This document shows positions 7,548 to 14,365 of a stretch of 14,365 nucleotides of DNA, one piece after another; the stretch's first letter is position 1; every line of letters begins with the position of its first letter. The stretch comes from an uncultured Bacteroidales bacterium (GTDB taxonomy: Bacteria > Bacteroidota > Bacteroidia > Bacteroidales > Bacteroidaceae): contig CALBKR010000029.1 of assembly GCA_937896105.1 (NCBI GenBank), positions 1-14,365 of the forward strand. The letters are read 5' to 3'. The notes under the pieces were generated by a model. That model saw nothing but the letters and a program-made list of their open reading frames with translations, did not search any database and was not told the DNA's origin. The translations under genes were made by a program, and so were the position numbers.

Positions 7548-8727
7548 ACTGTTTCTCCTTCTTGCCATATAGGCGCTTGAACCATAGATAGTACCCGGTA
7601 ACCGGCAATATGGCTCCAAGCAAGGCGGCGAGGAAATAGAGAATCTTTGTTATCCAACCGCCCCAGGTTCCGACGTGTATTGTGCTTATCCAGCCGCTGA
7701 CCTTGCTGCGCCTTGAAGACTCCGAGTAGGGCTCATAGGATGTTATCTCGCCGTTCTCCTCGTTGAAAGTGAACTTGTCATTTGCACGTTGGTTGCCAAG
7801 CCCGCTCTTCTCTACTGTGATTGTTCCTGCGGATATAGTCATTGTCCTGTAATCAGAGCTGCGTGCTATGGCCGCCTCAAGAGCCTTTTGCCAATTGTCA
7901 ACCTCATAATAGGCATCTGTTGCAATTGCCGTTGCCTGCGTGGCAGCATCAGCTTGCAATGTTGCCTGTGTGGTTGCATCAGCTTGCACTGTTGCCCGTG
8001 TGGAAACACCGCTCTTGCGCGTGCTGTTGCCCCCTGTCTGTGTCATCTCTACACCTAACATCGAGTAGACTCCGTTGCGGTACCACTCATAGGACCAGGT
8101 AAGGCCGGTGGCAGCCATTGCTATCAGGAAAATCACGGCATAGAGACCGCCGGCAACGTGCAGGTCGTGCCAGAACCGCCTCTTGCCCTTTTGGGTGTTA
8201 ATCTGTAAGCGGTTCCTCAGCATCTTGCGGTTACGTGGCCACCATATTACAATACCTGTTATCAGTATTACCAAGAATGCAAGTGTGCTTGCGCCTACAA
8301 TCATCTTTCCCCAGTGGGTTCCGCTGCCTTTTGGGCTTGGAATCATAAGCCAGCGGTGAAGCTTGCGCACAGTGTCGAAAAAGGCCGGCCGTTCATACTT
8401 GCCTTTTACGTTGCCCGTGTATTGGTCGATATAAACAGCTGCACGGTGAGGCTTCGACAGGTTTACCTTGTAGGCCTGCGACGGGTCGTCGGGGATGGTG
8501 ACGCCTGTTATCGTGACACCATCATCGAGCAGTGGCTCCACTTTGCTCATCAACTGTTTCACAGGGAGCGGCTTCTCCTTCGGTTCAACGGTTGTCATAC
8601 CCCTGTTGCACCACTCGGTTATATCACTCTCGAAAACCAGTATCGCACCTGTAAAGCAGGTGATGGTTATTACAAATCCGAACGGTATCGACACCCATAG
8701 GTGCAGCTTGCGAAAAAACTTGTTCAT
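7546..8727 (-). CDS. PepSY-associated transmembrane protein
   Basis: The product has 393 residues with the PepSY_TM layout. An N-terminal membrane helix follows KLHLW (~11-32). A periplasmic domain precedes KLHRWLMIP (H124). Then come helices at ~142-163 and ~191-212, a second large periplasmic domain, and a last helix at ~361-385. Histidines H9, H124, H187, H190 (WHDLH) and H351 (STIHVGTWGGW) sit next to membrane segments, as expected for haem ligands in this family. Family members are often linked to iron or siderophore uptake, where they are thought to act as membrane reductases; the role here is inferred and no TonB receptor is visible. An Ala/Thr/Gln-rich insert at ~241-270 comes from a 30-bp tandem repeat described separately. 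The gene is probably monocistronic, with its own promoter at 8767-8800. Confidence 0.8.
   Translation of the reverse strand: MNKFFRKLHLWVSIPFGFVITITCFTGAILVFESDITEWCNRGMTTVEPKEKPLPVKQLMSKVEPLLDDGVTITGVTIPDDPSQAYKVNLSKPHRAAVYIDQYTGNVKGKYERPAFFDTVRKLHRWLMIPSPKGSGTHWGKMIVGASTLAFLVILITGIVIWWPRNRKMLRNRLQINTQKGKRRFWHDLHVAGGLYAVIFLIAMAATGLTWSYEWYRNGVYSMLGVEMTQTGGNSTRKSGVSTRATVQADATTQATLQADAATQATAIATDAYYEVDNWQKALEAAIARSSDYRTMTISAGTITVEKSGLGNQRANDKFTFNEENGEITSYEPYSESSRRSKVSGWISTIHVGTWGGWITKILYFLAALLGAILPVTGYYLWFKRLYGKKEKQ
7931..8003 (-). repeat. 30-bp tandem repeat inside the PepSY-type gene
   Basis: Unit 1 (7931-7960) and unit 2 (7961-7990) match at 26 of 30 bases. A third unit begins at 7991 and matches for about 13 bases before diverging. 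The period is ten codons, so the frame is kept; on the protein it gives repeated T-Q-A-T-L/V-Q-A-D-A-x in a periplasmic loop. Such arrays can change copy number by slippage. Confidence 0.8.
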
Positions 8728-8766
8728 ACTCCTCTTTTGTATGCCTTTCGGCTGTTACTGCTCGGG

Positions 8767-8800
8767 CAAAGGTATTAAAATATTCGTTTACGGGCAACAA
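8767..8800 (-). promoter_or_regulatory. Promoter of the PepSY-type gene (Bacteroidetes type)
   Basis: On the minus strand TACCTTTG (8767-8774) is a perfect TAnnTTTG box. TTGTTG (8795-8800) lies 20 nt upstream. The predicted leader is about 33 nt long. Confidence 0.7.
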
Positions 8801-8826
8801 TTGGAATCAAGGCTTTGTTCTGCCAT

Positions 8827-8860
8827 AAAAAAGACAGCCCTTGCACGAGCAAGGGCTGCC
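8827..8860 (-). terminator. Rho-independent terminator of the S46 peptidase operon
   Basis: CAGCCCTTGC (8835-8844) and GCAAGGGCTG (8849-8858) form a 10-bp stem with a 4-nt loop. On the minus strand it is followed by six T (A-run 8827-8832). It begins about 20 nt after the peptidase stop codon. This is the most classical terminator in the window, and it also insulates the PepSY promoter that lies just beyond it. Confidence 0.85.
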
Positions 8861-8880
8861 TGATAGCATTGATGTATCGA

Positions 8881-11022
8881 TTACTTTACGATATTCATCT
8901 CCTCGATGAGGCGTGTGCACTCGCCAAGCTTGTCGATTACGAAGAGTACATAGCGGATATCTACGTTGATACAACGCTGCAGGTTGTCGTCGAAGTTGAT
9001 GTCGCCGCTGAGTGACTCCCAGTTGCCGTCGAAGGCAAGGCCGATGAGCTCGCCACGTGCGTTGAGTACGCCGCTGCCGCTGTTACCGCCGGTGATGTCG
9101 TTTGTGGTGAGGAATGCCACAGGCATCTCACCGTTTGCCATTGCATACTGTCCGTAGTCCTGTGCTTCGTACAGCTCCTTCAGGCGTGCAGGAACGATGA
9201 ACTCGCTGTTTGTGGGGTCTTCCTTCTCCATCACTCCTTTGAGGGTTGTGTAGTAGTTGTATGTAACACCATCCTTGGGCTGGTAGGGCTTTACGTTGCC
9301 GTATGTGAGGCGCATTGTAAAGTTTGCGTCGGGGTAGACGGCTGCACCGTCGGCCATCTCCATAATACCCTTGATATATGTCTTGTGCAGCGGGTTCATA
9401 ACAGCTGCAAACTCCTCGTTCTTGGCGTAAAGAGCCCTGTATGTATTCCAGATGGCAGTGCGCAGCTTCATTGCAGGGTCTTTCTCGAATTTCTTCAACG
9501 ACGGCTTCTTCATAAACTTGTCAAAGTTCTTCTTGTTTGCCATAATTGAGTTGTCATATACATCGTCGATGTATTTGCATATATCGCCCTTGTATTTTGC
9601 ATATATCTCGTTGAGGTGTTCGTCGCGCTCCTCCGGCTGTGTGAGCTCAAAGTAGAGAGGCAATACCTCTTTTGCTATGCGGCGGTCGATGTCGTGTACG
9701 TAGTCGCGGTTGTGCAGCCAAGCCCATACTGTGTTCAGGCTGTTCTCTATGGTTGCTGGGTCGTCGAACATCTTGTCGTTGCCGATGGTCAGGTTGCGCT
9801 GTATGAACTCGACATTGCTGATGACCTCGGTTACAAGCGTGGTGAGGTAGACGGTGCGGTTCATCTCCTCGACACAAGCGTTGATTTCCTCGACTACGTT
9901 TGCATACTTGTTGTTGCCGTTCTGCTGTGCCCAAGCCTTGAAGGCTGCCTCCTCGGCAAGCTTTGTTTCAACTACCTTGTTGTCAACAATTGCTTTGTTC
10001 ATACCTATCGAGTTTTTCCAATAGTTGCTTATGCGTGCAAGCTTGTTGGCATAGCGGATAGAGATATCCTCGCTCTTCTCCATCTCCTCGCGTATGATTT
10101 TGAGGGTTACATCGCGCATTGCAATGCGTGGTTCGTTCTCGTGATACATCCTCTGCTTCACCTCGTCGCCTGTGAGGTAACGCGATGTGCTGCCGGGGAA
10201 GCCCATAATCATTGCATAATCGTCGGGCTCAAAGCCGGCAAGCGAGATGCTAAGGTATTTCGGGGTGCTCAAGGGCACATTCTCTGTGCTGTATGCCGCA
10301 GGGTTGCCATCCTTGTCGGCATAGATGCGGAACACGGAGAAATCGCCTGTGTGGCGTGGCCACATCCAGTTGTCGGTTTCGCCGCCGAACTTGCCTATTG
10401 AGTTGGGAGGTGTAGCTACAAGGCGCACGTCGGTGTATCTCATATAATATACAAGATAGTACTTGTTGCCCTCGAAATAGGGGAGCAGCTGCGGGTACAT
10501 ATGCTCCTTTCCCTCGATGTTGTCGGCATCGAAAAGCTCTTTGCCGATAGCAGCGAGCACTTCGCTGTTAAACGAGTCTTCGAGGCTTATCTTGCCTTCG
10601 TCGATGCGGCTGTTAATCTCGTCGGTGACATCCTTTATCTCCTTTACAAATGTAAACGATATGTTGCTGCAGGGCAGCTCCTCTTCGTAGCTCTGGCTCC
10701 AGAAACCGTTGTGCAGGTAGTTGTGCTCCACGGTACTCAACTGCTGTATGAAGCTGAAACCGCAGTGGTGGTTGGTGAGTACAAGACCATTGGGTGAAAC
10801 CACCTCGCCTGTACAGCCGCCGCCGAAGATGCCGATAGCATCCTTCAACGATGGTGCATCGGGTGAGTAAATCTCGTCTACCGATATCTGCAGGCCTGCC
10901 TCGGCCATCTTGTCCTTGAGGTTCTGCTGGCGCATAAGCTGCAACAACCACATACCCTCGTCGGCTCTTGCCTGGGGAATGATGAGTACTGCCATCAGCA
11001 GTACGGAAATGATTTTCTTCAT
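8881..11022 (-). CDS. dpp7: S46 family dipeptidyl-peptidase, DPP7-like
   Basis: I chose the ATG at 11022 because it starts a signal peptide (MKKIISVLLMAVLIIPQARA, then DEGMW). A nearby ATG at 11034 would add four residues. The 713-residue length fits the S46 family. With this start, the conserved elements fall at numbering like that of the Porphyromonas enzymes: TNHHCG with H85/H86, HTGDFS with D227, and GGNSGS with S648 form the serine-peptidase catalytic triad. The residue that sets P1 preference, 18 after the serine, is glycine here (FDGNWE). An arginine there marks the Asp/Glu-specific DPP11, so this is more likely DPP7-like, preferring hydrophobic P1 residues. The enzyme removes dipeptides from peptide N-termini in the periplasm, feeding amino-acid use. 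It follows the acyltransferase gene closely and is probably cotranscribed. Specificity is inferred from the one residue. Confidence 0.9.
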   Translation of the reverse strand: MKKIISVLLMAVLIIPQARADEGMWLLQLMRQQNLKDKMAEAGLQISVDEIYSPDAPSLKDAIGIFGGGCTGEVVSPNGLVLTNHHCGFSFIQQLSTVEHNYLHNGFWSQSYEEELPCSNISFTFVKEIKDVTDEINSRIDEGKISLEDSFNSEVLAAIGKELFDADNIEGKEHMYPQLLPYFEGNKYYLVYYMRYTDVRLVATPPNSIGKFGGETDNWMWPRHTGDFSVFRIYADKDGNPAAYSTENVPLSTPKYLSISLAGFEPDDYAMIMGFPGSTSRYLTGDEVKQRMYHENEPRIAMRDVTLKIIREEMEKSEDISIRYANKLARISNYWKNSIGMNKAIVDNKVVETKLAEEAAFKAWAQQNGNNKYANVVEEINACVEEMNRTVYLTTLVTEVISNVEFIQRNLTIGNDKMFDDPATIENSLNTVWAWLHNRDYVHDIDRRIAKEVLPLYFELTQPEERDEHLNEIYAKYKGDICKYIDDVYDNSIMANKKNFDKFMKKPSLKKFEKDPAMKLRTAIWNTYRALYAKNEEFAAVMNPLHKTYIKGIMEMADGAAVYPDANFTMRLTYGNVKPYQPKDGVTYNYYTTLKGVMEKEDPTNSEFIVPARLKELYEAQDYGQYAMANGEMPVAFLTTNDITGGNSGSGVLNARGELIGLAFDGNWESLSGDINFDDNLQRCINVDIRYVLFVIDKLGECTRLIEEMNIVK

Positions 11023-11038
11023 AGTATTATTCATTAAG

Positions 11039-11773
11039 TTATCTGTTTTCAAGTGTCTTGGCAATGACATTCTGTGCCTCTTCCATCATACGTTCCACAT
11101 TCTCGCTGTCGCGTCCGTTACATTCGATGGGAGCGTGGAATGTGAGTTTTACAGGTGACCAGTGCAGGCATTTGCAGCCTTTTGGCAGTATGTCGTATGA
11201 GCCCTGTATTGCAATGGGGATAATGGGCTTTTGTGCCATATTGGCAATGACGAATGCACCCTTCTTGAATGTGCCCATCTTGCCGTTACGGCATCGTGTG
11301 CCCTCGGGGAACACTCCCAATGACGCACCGCTCTTGAGCACATTGATGGATTTGCGCAACAGGTCTTTCTGCGGTGTGGCGCGGTTCACGAATATGTGTC
11401 CGGTCTGCTCACACGCCTTGCCGAGCAAAGGCATCTTGCGCAAGGAATCCTTCATAATCCATTTGAAACGCTTCATTATATATCCGTACATCACGAAGAT
11501 GTCGAACATTCCCTGATGGTTGGCTACAAAGACATAGTTCTGGTCCTTCTTCACATATTTGTCCCTGTCTATAACCTTCACGGGGATGAGGAATATCCAA
11601 CAGGTGAGCTTGCACCAGATGATGGCCGGGGTGTGGTCGGCATTCTTTATCTTGAAGTGGTGACCGAATACAGTGATTATTATCGCAGTGATGGTGACAA
11701 CAATTATTGCAGCCCACCAGGCAAACAGTACCTGATACAGCACATAAAGCGGATGTAGGATTTTTCTTAACAT
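11039..11773 (-). CDS. plsC: 1-acyl-sn-glycerol-3-phosphate acyltransferase (PlsC family)
   Basis: The product has 244 residues, typical of PlsC. Acyltransferase motifs appear in order: NHQGMFD (NHx4D, H86 and D91, catalytic), then HIFVNR (~126-131), FPEGTRCRNG (~155-164, phosphate binding) and PIIPIAIQG (~183-191). An N-terminal hydrophobic stretch (~10-36) is a membrane anchor. The reaction moves an acyl chain to the sn-2 position of lysophosphatidic acid, giving phosphatidic acid for phospholipid synthesis at the inner membrane. A related lysolipid acyltransferase role cannot be excluded. The stop is 16 nt from the chosen start of the downstream S46 gene (4 nt from the earlier ATG), so the two are probably in one operon. 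I see no strong -33/-7 promoter upstream; TATATTTA (minus strand, 11801-11808) is only a partial match. Confidence 0.88.
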   Translation of the reverse strand: MLRKILHPLYVLYQVLFAWWAAIIVVTITAIIITVFGHHFKIKNADHTPAIIWCKLTCWIFLIPVKVIDRDKYVKKDQNYVFVANHQGMFDIFVMYGYIMKRFKWIMKDSLRKMPLLGKACEQTGHIFVNRATPQKDLLRKSINVLKSGASLGVFPEGTRCRNGKMGTFKKGAFVIANMAQKPIIPIAIQGSYDILPKGCKCLHWSPVKLTFHAPIECNGRDSENVERMMEEAQNVIAKTLENR

Positions 11774-11907
11774 TTTATATGTAATTTATGTTTACGTTGG
11801 TAAATATAGTGCTTTTTCGCGGATTTCGCCCTATGGGGTGCCGATAATCGCGCAATAATTGTTCAAGAGGGTGCCGGTTGCTGCTTTTTTGCAGCCGCAA
11901 TGGCGTG

Positions 11908-12717
11908 TCAAAGGATATTCTTTGTAAGGAATCTTTTCATTTCGTTTATCCGGATACCGCGACGGCCGGCATAGTCGGAGAGTTGCTCCTCACCAATTTT
12001 TCCCACGGCAAAATATCGCGCCGCCGGGTGAGATATCATAAGTCCGCACACGGCGGCGTGGGGTGTCATAGCTCCGTTGGCGGTCAGGGTTATGCCGGCG
12101 TCGTTCAGGTGCAACAGGCTGTCTATGATGAAGATTATGCTCTGGTCGGGTAGTGATGGGTAGCCGACAGCAGGGCGTATGCCTTGGTACTCCTCCCTGT
12201 TGAGCTGTTCAGGTGTCAGGCACTCGTCGGGGACATATCCCCAAAGGCGGCTGTCGGTGCGAATTTCGCGGTGCATCAGTGTCGCCGTTGCCTCTGCAAG
12301 ACGGTCGGAAAGTGTCTGTGCAAGGAGGTTCAGGTAGGTGTCGCCGGCATATCCGTTGCCGAACGTGCTGTCGATGCAGGTGGCAAAGAGCCCTATCTTG
12401 TCGCCGTGTGGCGAGACAAAGTCGCTGAGGCACAGGTTAGGTGTTCCCTCAATGCTGTGCTGTTGGCGCAGGAGCGGCAGGGTGCGGCCTTCGACAATGA
12501 TGTTGTCGCCGTCACTGCGTGCATCGCAAAGGGCAAAGATTCCGTGTGCCTGCTGCCTGTCGGCAGCCTTGTCGAGGATAGCCTTGGCATCGTGCACCAA
12601 CTCGCTTGCCTGTACTGTGCTCTTCGTGGGGTCGATGCCCCAGGCGTGGTACAGGTAGCTCCAGTCAATGTATGGCGTCAACTGCCCTATGCTATAGCTG
12701 AAAATGTGCCTTTTCAT
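11908..12717 (-). CDS. Stand-alone methionine-synthase (MetH) AdoMet activation domain protein
   Basis: The product has 269 residues. It aligns with the C-terminal activation domain of cobalamin-dependent methionine synthase. PYIDWSYLYHAWGI (15-28) matches the start of that domain; CLSDFVSP follows at ~96-103. Then come WGYVPDECL (159-167), REEYQGIRPAVGYP (174-187, holding the RxxxGY motif as R181, G185 and Y186), LTANGAMTPHAAVCG (211-225) and SHPAARYFAVGKI (229-241). In E. coli MetH this region binds AdoMet and remethylates oxidised cob(II)alamin after inactivation. Here it is a separate polypeptide; the homocysteine, folate and cobalamin modules must be elsewhere, and none is in this window. 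E. coli has PEH after the RxxxGYPxC stretch, where this protein has PDQ. The ATG overlaps the TGA of pyrC (ATGA), so translation is probably coupled. Confidence 0.85.
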   Translation of the reverse strand: MKRHIFSYSIGQLTPYIDWSYLYHAWGIDPTKSTVQASELVHDAKAILDKAADRQQAHGIFALCDARSDGDNIIVEGRTLPLLRQQHSIEGTPNLCLSDFVSPHGDKIGLFATCIDSTFGNGYAGDTYLNLLAQTLSDRLAEATATLMHREIRTDSRLWGYVPDECLTPEQLNREEYQGIRPAVGYPSLPDQSIIFIIDSLLHLNDAGITLTANGAMTPHAAVCGLMISHPAARYFAVGKIGEEQLSDYAGRRGIRINEMKRFLTKNIL

Positions 12718-14051
12718 CGGTTGAATGTGAGTGCTTTGCCCCGCACGGTCTCGTCTATGCGGCCATCACTGTAGGCGCAGTTGCCGTTCACCCAGGTCTG
12801 CTTCACCTCCCAGTTGAAAGTGTCACCCTCGAACGGGCTCCATCCGCACTTGCTGATGATGTCAGCGGCTGTTATTGTGTGTGGGTTCTCCGGCCGCAGG
12901 AGTACAAAGTCGGCATAATATCCTTTTCTTATATATCCGCGTTTGTTGATGCTGAATATGTCGGCAGGGGCGTGGCACATCTTCTGCACCAATGTCTCAA
13001 GGTCTATTGCTCCATCGTCGACAAGGCGCAGCATCGAACGCAATGAGAACTGTATGCTGGGCATCCCCGAAGCTGCCTTCAGTGCACCGCCTCTCTTGTC
13101 CTTCAGCAAGTGAGGGGCGTGGTCGGTCGCTATGGTGTCGGCAGTACCGTCGGTTAGTGCCTTGCGCAGCGCGTCTCGCTCTTCGACACCTTTTATTGCG
13201 GGGTTGCACTTTATTCTTGTCCCTAAACGGGCATAGTCAGCATCGCAGAATGTTAGGTGTGCTGCTGTTACCTCGGCTGTTATTCTCTTCTCTCTTGTGT
13301 TGCCGGCAGTGAACAGCTCAAGCTCGCGTGCTGTGCTTATATGCGTAACGTGCAGCTGTGTGCCGAACTGTTGTGCCAGCTCCACAGCGCATTTGGTGCT
13401 ACGGTAGCAGGCTTCGGCACTGCGTATCAGTGGATGGTATGTTACATCGGCATCCTCGCCCACGCTCTCCTTTATGCGTCGCGAGTTCTCGGTGATGATG
13501 TTGCTGTCTTCGCAGTGCACGGCAACAGGCATTTTTGCTGTGCGGAATATCTCCTCGAGCTGTGCCCTCTTGTCAACCAGCATATTGCCGGTGCTCGAGC
13601 CCATAAAGAGCTTGATGCCGCATACTCTCTTTGGGTTGAGCTTTGCAAACTCGCCCACATTGCTGTTTGTGGCACCGAAGAAGAATGAGTAGTTGACAAT
13701 GCTGTCGCCTGCCGCTATCCTGAACTTCTCCTTCAGAGCCTTTAGGGTTGTTGTCTGCGGCACGGTGTTGGGCATTTCCATATACGATGTTACACCGCCT
13801 GCGACAGCGGCGCGGCTCTCGGTGGCTATAGTGGCCTTTTCGGTGAGCCCGGGCTCACGGAAATGAACGTGGGTGTCTATCACTCCGGGAATGAGATAGA
13901 GCCCTGTTGCCTCTACTATGCTGTCGCATTGGGCGCGTGGCAGTTCGTCGCCACGCAGAATCTCTACAATCCTGCCGTCGTTGACAACTATCGAGCCACG
14001 GAACTGCTCGCCTTCATTCACTATCGTGGGGTTGCTGATAAGTGTGCGCAT
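12714..14051 (-). CDS. pyrC: Dihydroorotase
   Basis: The product has 445 residues with the cyclic amidohydrolase fold. Metal and substrate motifs: GVIDTHVHFREPG (D59, H61, H63, R65), the IKLFMGSSTGNML segment (146-158, with K147), VHCED (H179), HVTHIS (H234, H237) and ATDHAPH (D310, H311). It catalyses reversible cyclisation of carbamoyl-aspartate to dihydroorotate, the third step of pyrimidine synthesis, in the cytosol. The motif set fits dihydroorotase better than allantoinase or hydantoinase, though those relatives share the fold. It is the first gene of a two-gene unit with the MetH activation domain, overlapping it by four bases. The start MRTLISNP is the first ATG of the frame. Confidence 0.88.
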   Translation of the reverse strand: MRTLISNPTIVNEGEQFRGSIVVNDGRIVEILRGDELPRAQCDSIVEATGLYLIPGVIDTHVHFREPGLTEKATIATESRAAVAGGVTSYMEMPNTVPQTTTLKALKEKFRIAAGDSIVNYSFFFGATNSNVGEFAKLNPKRVCGIKLFMGSSTGNMLVDKRAQLEEIFRTAKMPVAVHCEDSNIITENSRRIKESVGEDADVTYHPLIRSAEACYRSTKCAVELAQQFGTQLHVTHISTARELELFTAGNTREKRITAEVTAAHLTFCDADYARLGTRIKCNPAIKGVEERDALRKALTDGTADTIATDHAPHLLKDKRGGALKAASGMPSIQFSLRSMLRLVDDGAIDLETLVQKMCHAPADIFSINKRGYIRKGYYADFVLLRPENPHTITAADIISKCGWSPFEGDTFNWEVKQTWVNGNCAYSDGRIDETVRGKALTFNR

Positions 14052-14068
14052 AATTGTATCCGTTATAT

Positions 14069-14096
14069 GTCATATTGAGCGGAGCGAAATATCTCC
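14069..14096. repeat. Possible interspersed HxERSExS-type intergenic repeat
   Basis: The sequence GTCATATTGAGCGGAGCGAA, followed by ATATCTCC, resembles a short imperfect palindrome scattered between genes in many bacterial genomes. Its antisense or spurious translation typically reads like HIERSEIS, as it does here. ATATT and AATAT flank a GC..GC core. Only one copy is visible in this window, so the repeat nature rests on recognition alone. Confidence 0.45.
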
Positions 14097-14156
14097 ATTC
14101 GTTTCAAGGGGTTTTTGTTTCGTTTTTTCGGTTGCTTCTTTTTGCGAAGATAGTAA

Positions 14157-14186
14157 AAAAGGTATGATTAATAAAATTTTTACAAA
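14157..14186 (-). promoter_or_regulatory. Candidate promoter of pyrC
   Basis: On the minus strand, TTTG (14183-14186) and TACCTTTT (14157-14164) lie 18 nt apart, one mismatch from the Bacteroidetes consensus. A second candidate -7 box, TATCTTCG (14145-14152), lies just downstream without a well-placed -33 element. The leader to the ATG at 14051 would be about 100 nt. Confidence 0.35.
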
Positions 14187-14188
14187 TA

Positions 14189-14365
14189 ATGCAGCAGTTG
14201 ACACGAAGGGGCTTCGCCTGTAAGAACTATAGGGGGGCAATGTCTTTTATTTACAGGTAGCTCTCAACCTTTACACTCCTGTCTTGTATTTTGTTTGTAG
14301 TCTTACTGTACGTGCTTTTTGGGCGCAAAAAGCACCAAAAACGCCCGGCACAGGACAAAATCAGT
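14189..14365 (+). pseudogene. Open frame interrupted by TAG, running off the window
   Basis: From an ATG at 14189, 23 codons (MQQLTRRGFACKNYRGAMSF...) end at TAG 14258-14260. The same frame then stays open for 35 codons to the window edge. That part encodes a hydrophobic stretch (FTLLSCILFVVLLYVLF) and then a basic one (GRKKHQKRP), like a membrane anchor. It may be a gene broken by a stop, a small protein starting at a non-ATG codon, or non-coding repeat sequence. I do not recognise a family. Confidence 0.25.
14312..14335. repeat. Perfect 10-bp stem-loop near the right edge
   Basis: GTGCTTTTTG (14312-14321) and CAAAAAGCAC (14326-14335) are exact reverse complements around a GGCG loop. There is no clear T-run on either side, so it is not an obvious terminator. 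It lies inside the interrupted open frame. Confidence 0.5.

Larger units (their letters stand above)
14052..14365. other. Intergenic region upstream of pyrC
   Basis: About 314 bases carry no intact gene. They include a repeat-like element near 14069-14096, two possible pyrC promoters (14145-14186), an interrupted open frame (14189-14365, +) and a 10-bp stem-loop (14312-14335). Confidence 0.6.

Noticed and set aside
6851..7657. 268-codon minus-strand open frame
   Set aside because: It is antisense to the cohesin-like end of the CotH gene and crosses the terminator stem; no recognisable protein features.
7931..8020. Short repeats as a CRISPR array
   Set aside because: The copies are directly adjacent without spacers, are in frame inside a coding sequence, and no cas gene is present.
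8728..8745. GAGGAG just before the ATG of the PepSY-type gene as a Shine-Dalgarno site
   Set aside because: Only one base separates it from the ATG, too close to work, and Bacteroidetes rarely use such sites.
9616..10401. 261-codon plus-strand open frame
   Set aside because: It is antisense to the S46 peptidase gene, whose catalytic motifs are all present; the hydrophobic composition follows from reverse reading of that gene.
11023..11070. Longer N-terminus for the S46 peptidase starting at 11070
   Set aside because: It would overlap the acyltransferase gene and place about 16 residues before a clear signal peptide. The start at 11022 also puts the catalytic residues at the expected family positions.
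11873..11900. Hairpin (GCTGC, T-run, GCAGC) after the MetH activation gene as its terminator
   Set aside because: Only 5 bp pair cleanly, and on the minus strand no T-run follows the stem; support is too weak.

Overview
The window looks like a piece of a Bacteroidales chromosome (Bacteroides/Prevotella/Muribaculaceae-like). Supporting signs are two secreted proteins with type IX secretion (T9SS) style C-terminal tails, an S46 dipeptidyl-peptidase, a tRNA without an encoded CCA end, promoters of the Bacteroidetes type (TTTG, then about 19-22 nt, then TAnnTTTG), and no usable Shine-Dalgarno sites. The genus cannot be fixed from the sequence.

Layout, left to right. (1) 3-692 (+) is the 3' end of a secreted T9SS cargo gene. 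It converges on 754-1986 (-), a fused SpmA/SpmB-type nucleoside-recognition (Gate) membrane protein. A 46-bp perfect palindrome (705-750) separates them and probably terminates both. (2) 1987-2740 is mostly intergenic. It holds a decayed C-terminal fragment of another secreted protein (2175-2306, -), a tRNA-Pro(GGG) gene with a good promoter and a terminator, and the promoter and structured leader of the next gene. (3) 2759-7489 (+) is the centrepiece: a 1576-residue secreted mosaic protein. It has two discoidin-like modules, a CotH-kinase domain, a dockerin-like double repeat, a cohesin-like domain and a sorting tail. It converges on 7546-8727 (-), a PepSY-type membrane protein, across a 25-bp perfect stem-loop. 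(4) 8881-11773 (-) is a probable two-gene operon: a PlsC-family acyltransferase followed by a DPP7-type S46 peptidase, which ends in a classical terminator. (5) 11908-14051 (-) is a second operon: dihydroorotase (pyrC), overlapping by ATGA a stand-alone methionine-synthase (MetH) activation domain. (6) 14052-14365 is intergenic, with a repeat-like element, a possible pyrC promoter, an open frame with an in-frame TAG, and a stem-loop.

Most genes are ordinary metabolism or peptide utilisation: the S46 enzyme releases dipeptides in the periplasm, PyrC works in pyrimidine synthesis, the MetH domain serves methionine synthesis, and PlsC makes phospholipid. The most unusual object is the CotH/dockerin/cohesin-like secreted protein. 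It suggests protein phosphorylation and/or calcium-dependent assembly outside the cell, but this is inference from domain content. I found no CRISPR array, insertion sequence, prophage or defence system.
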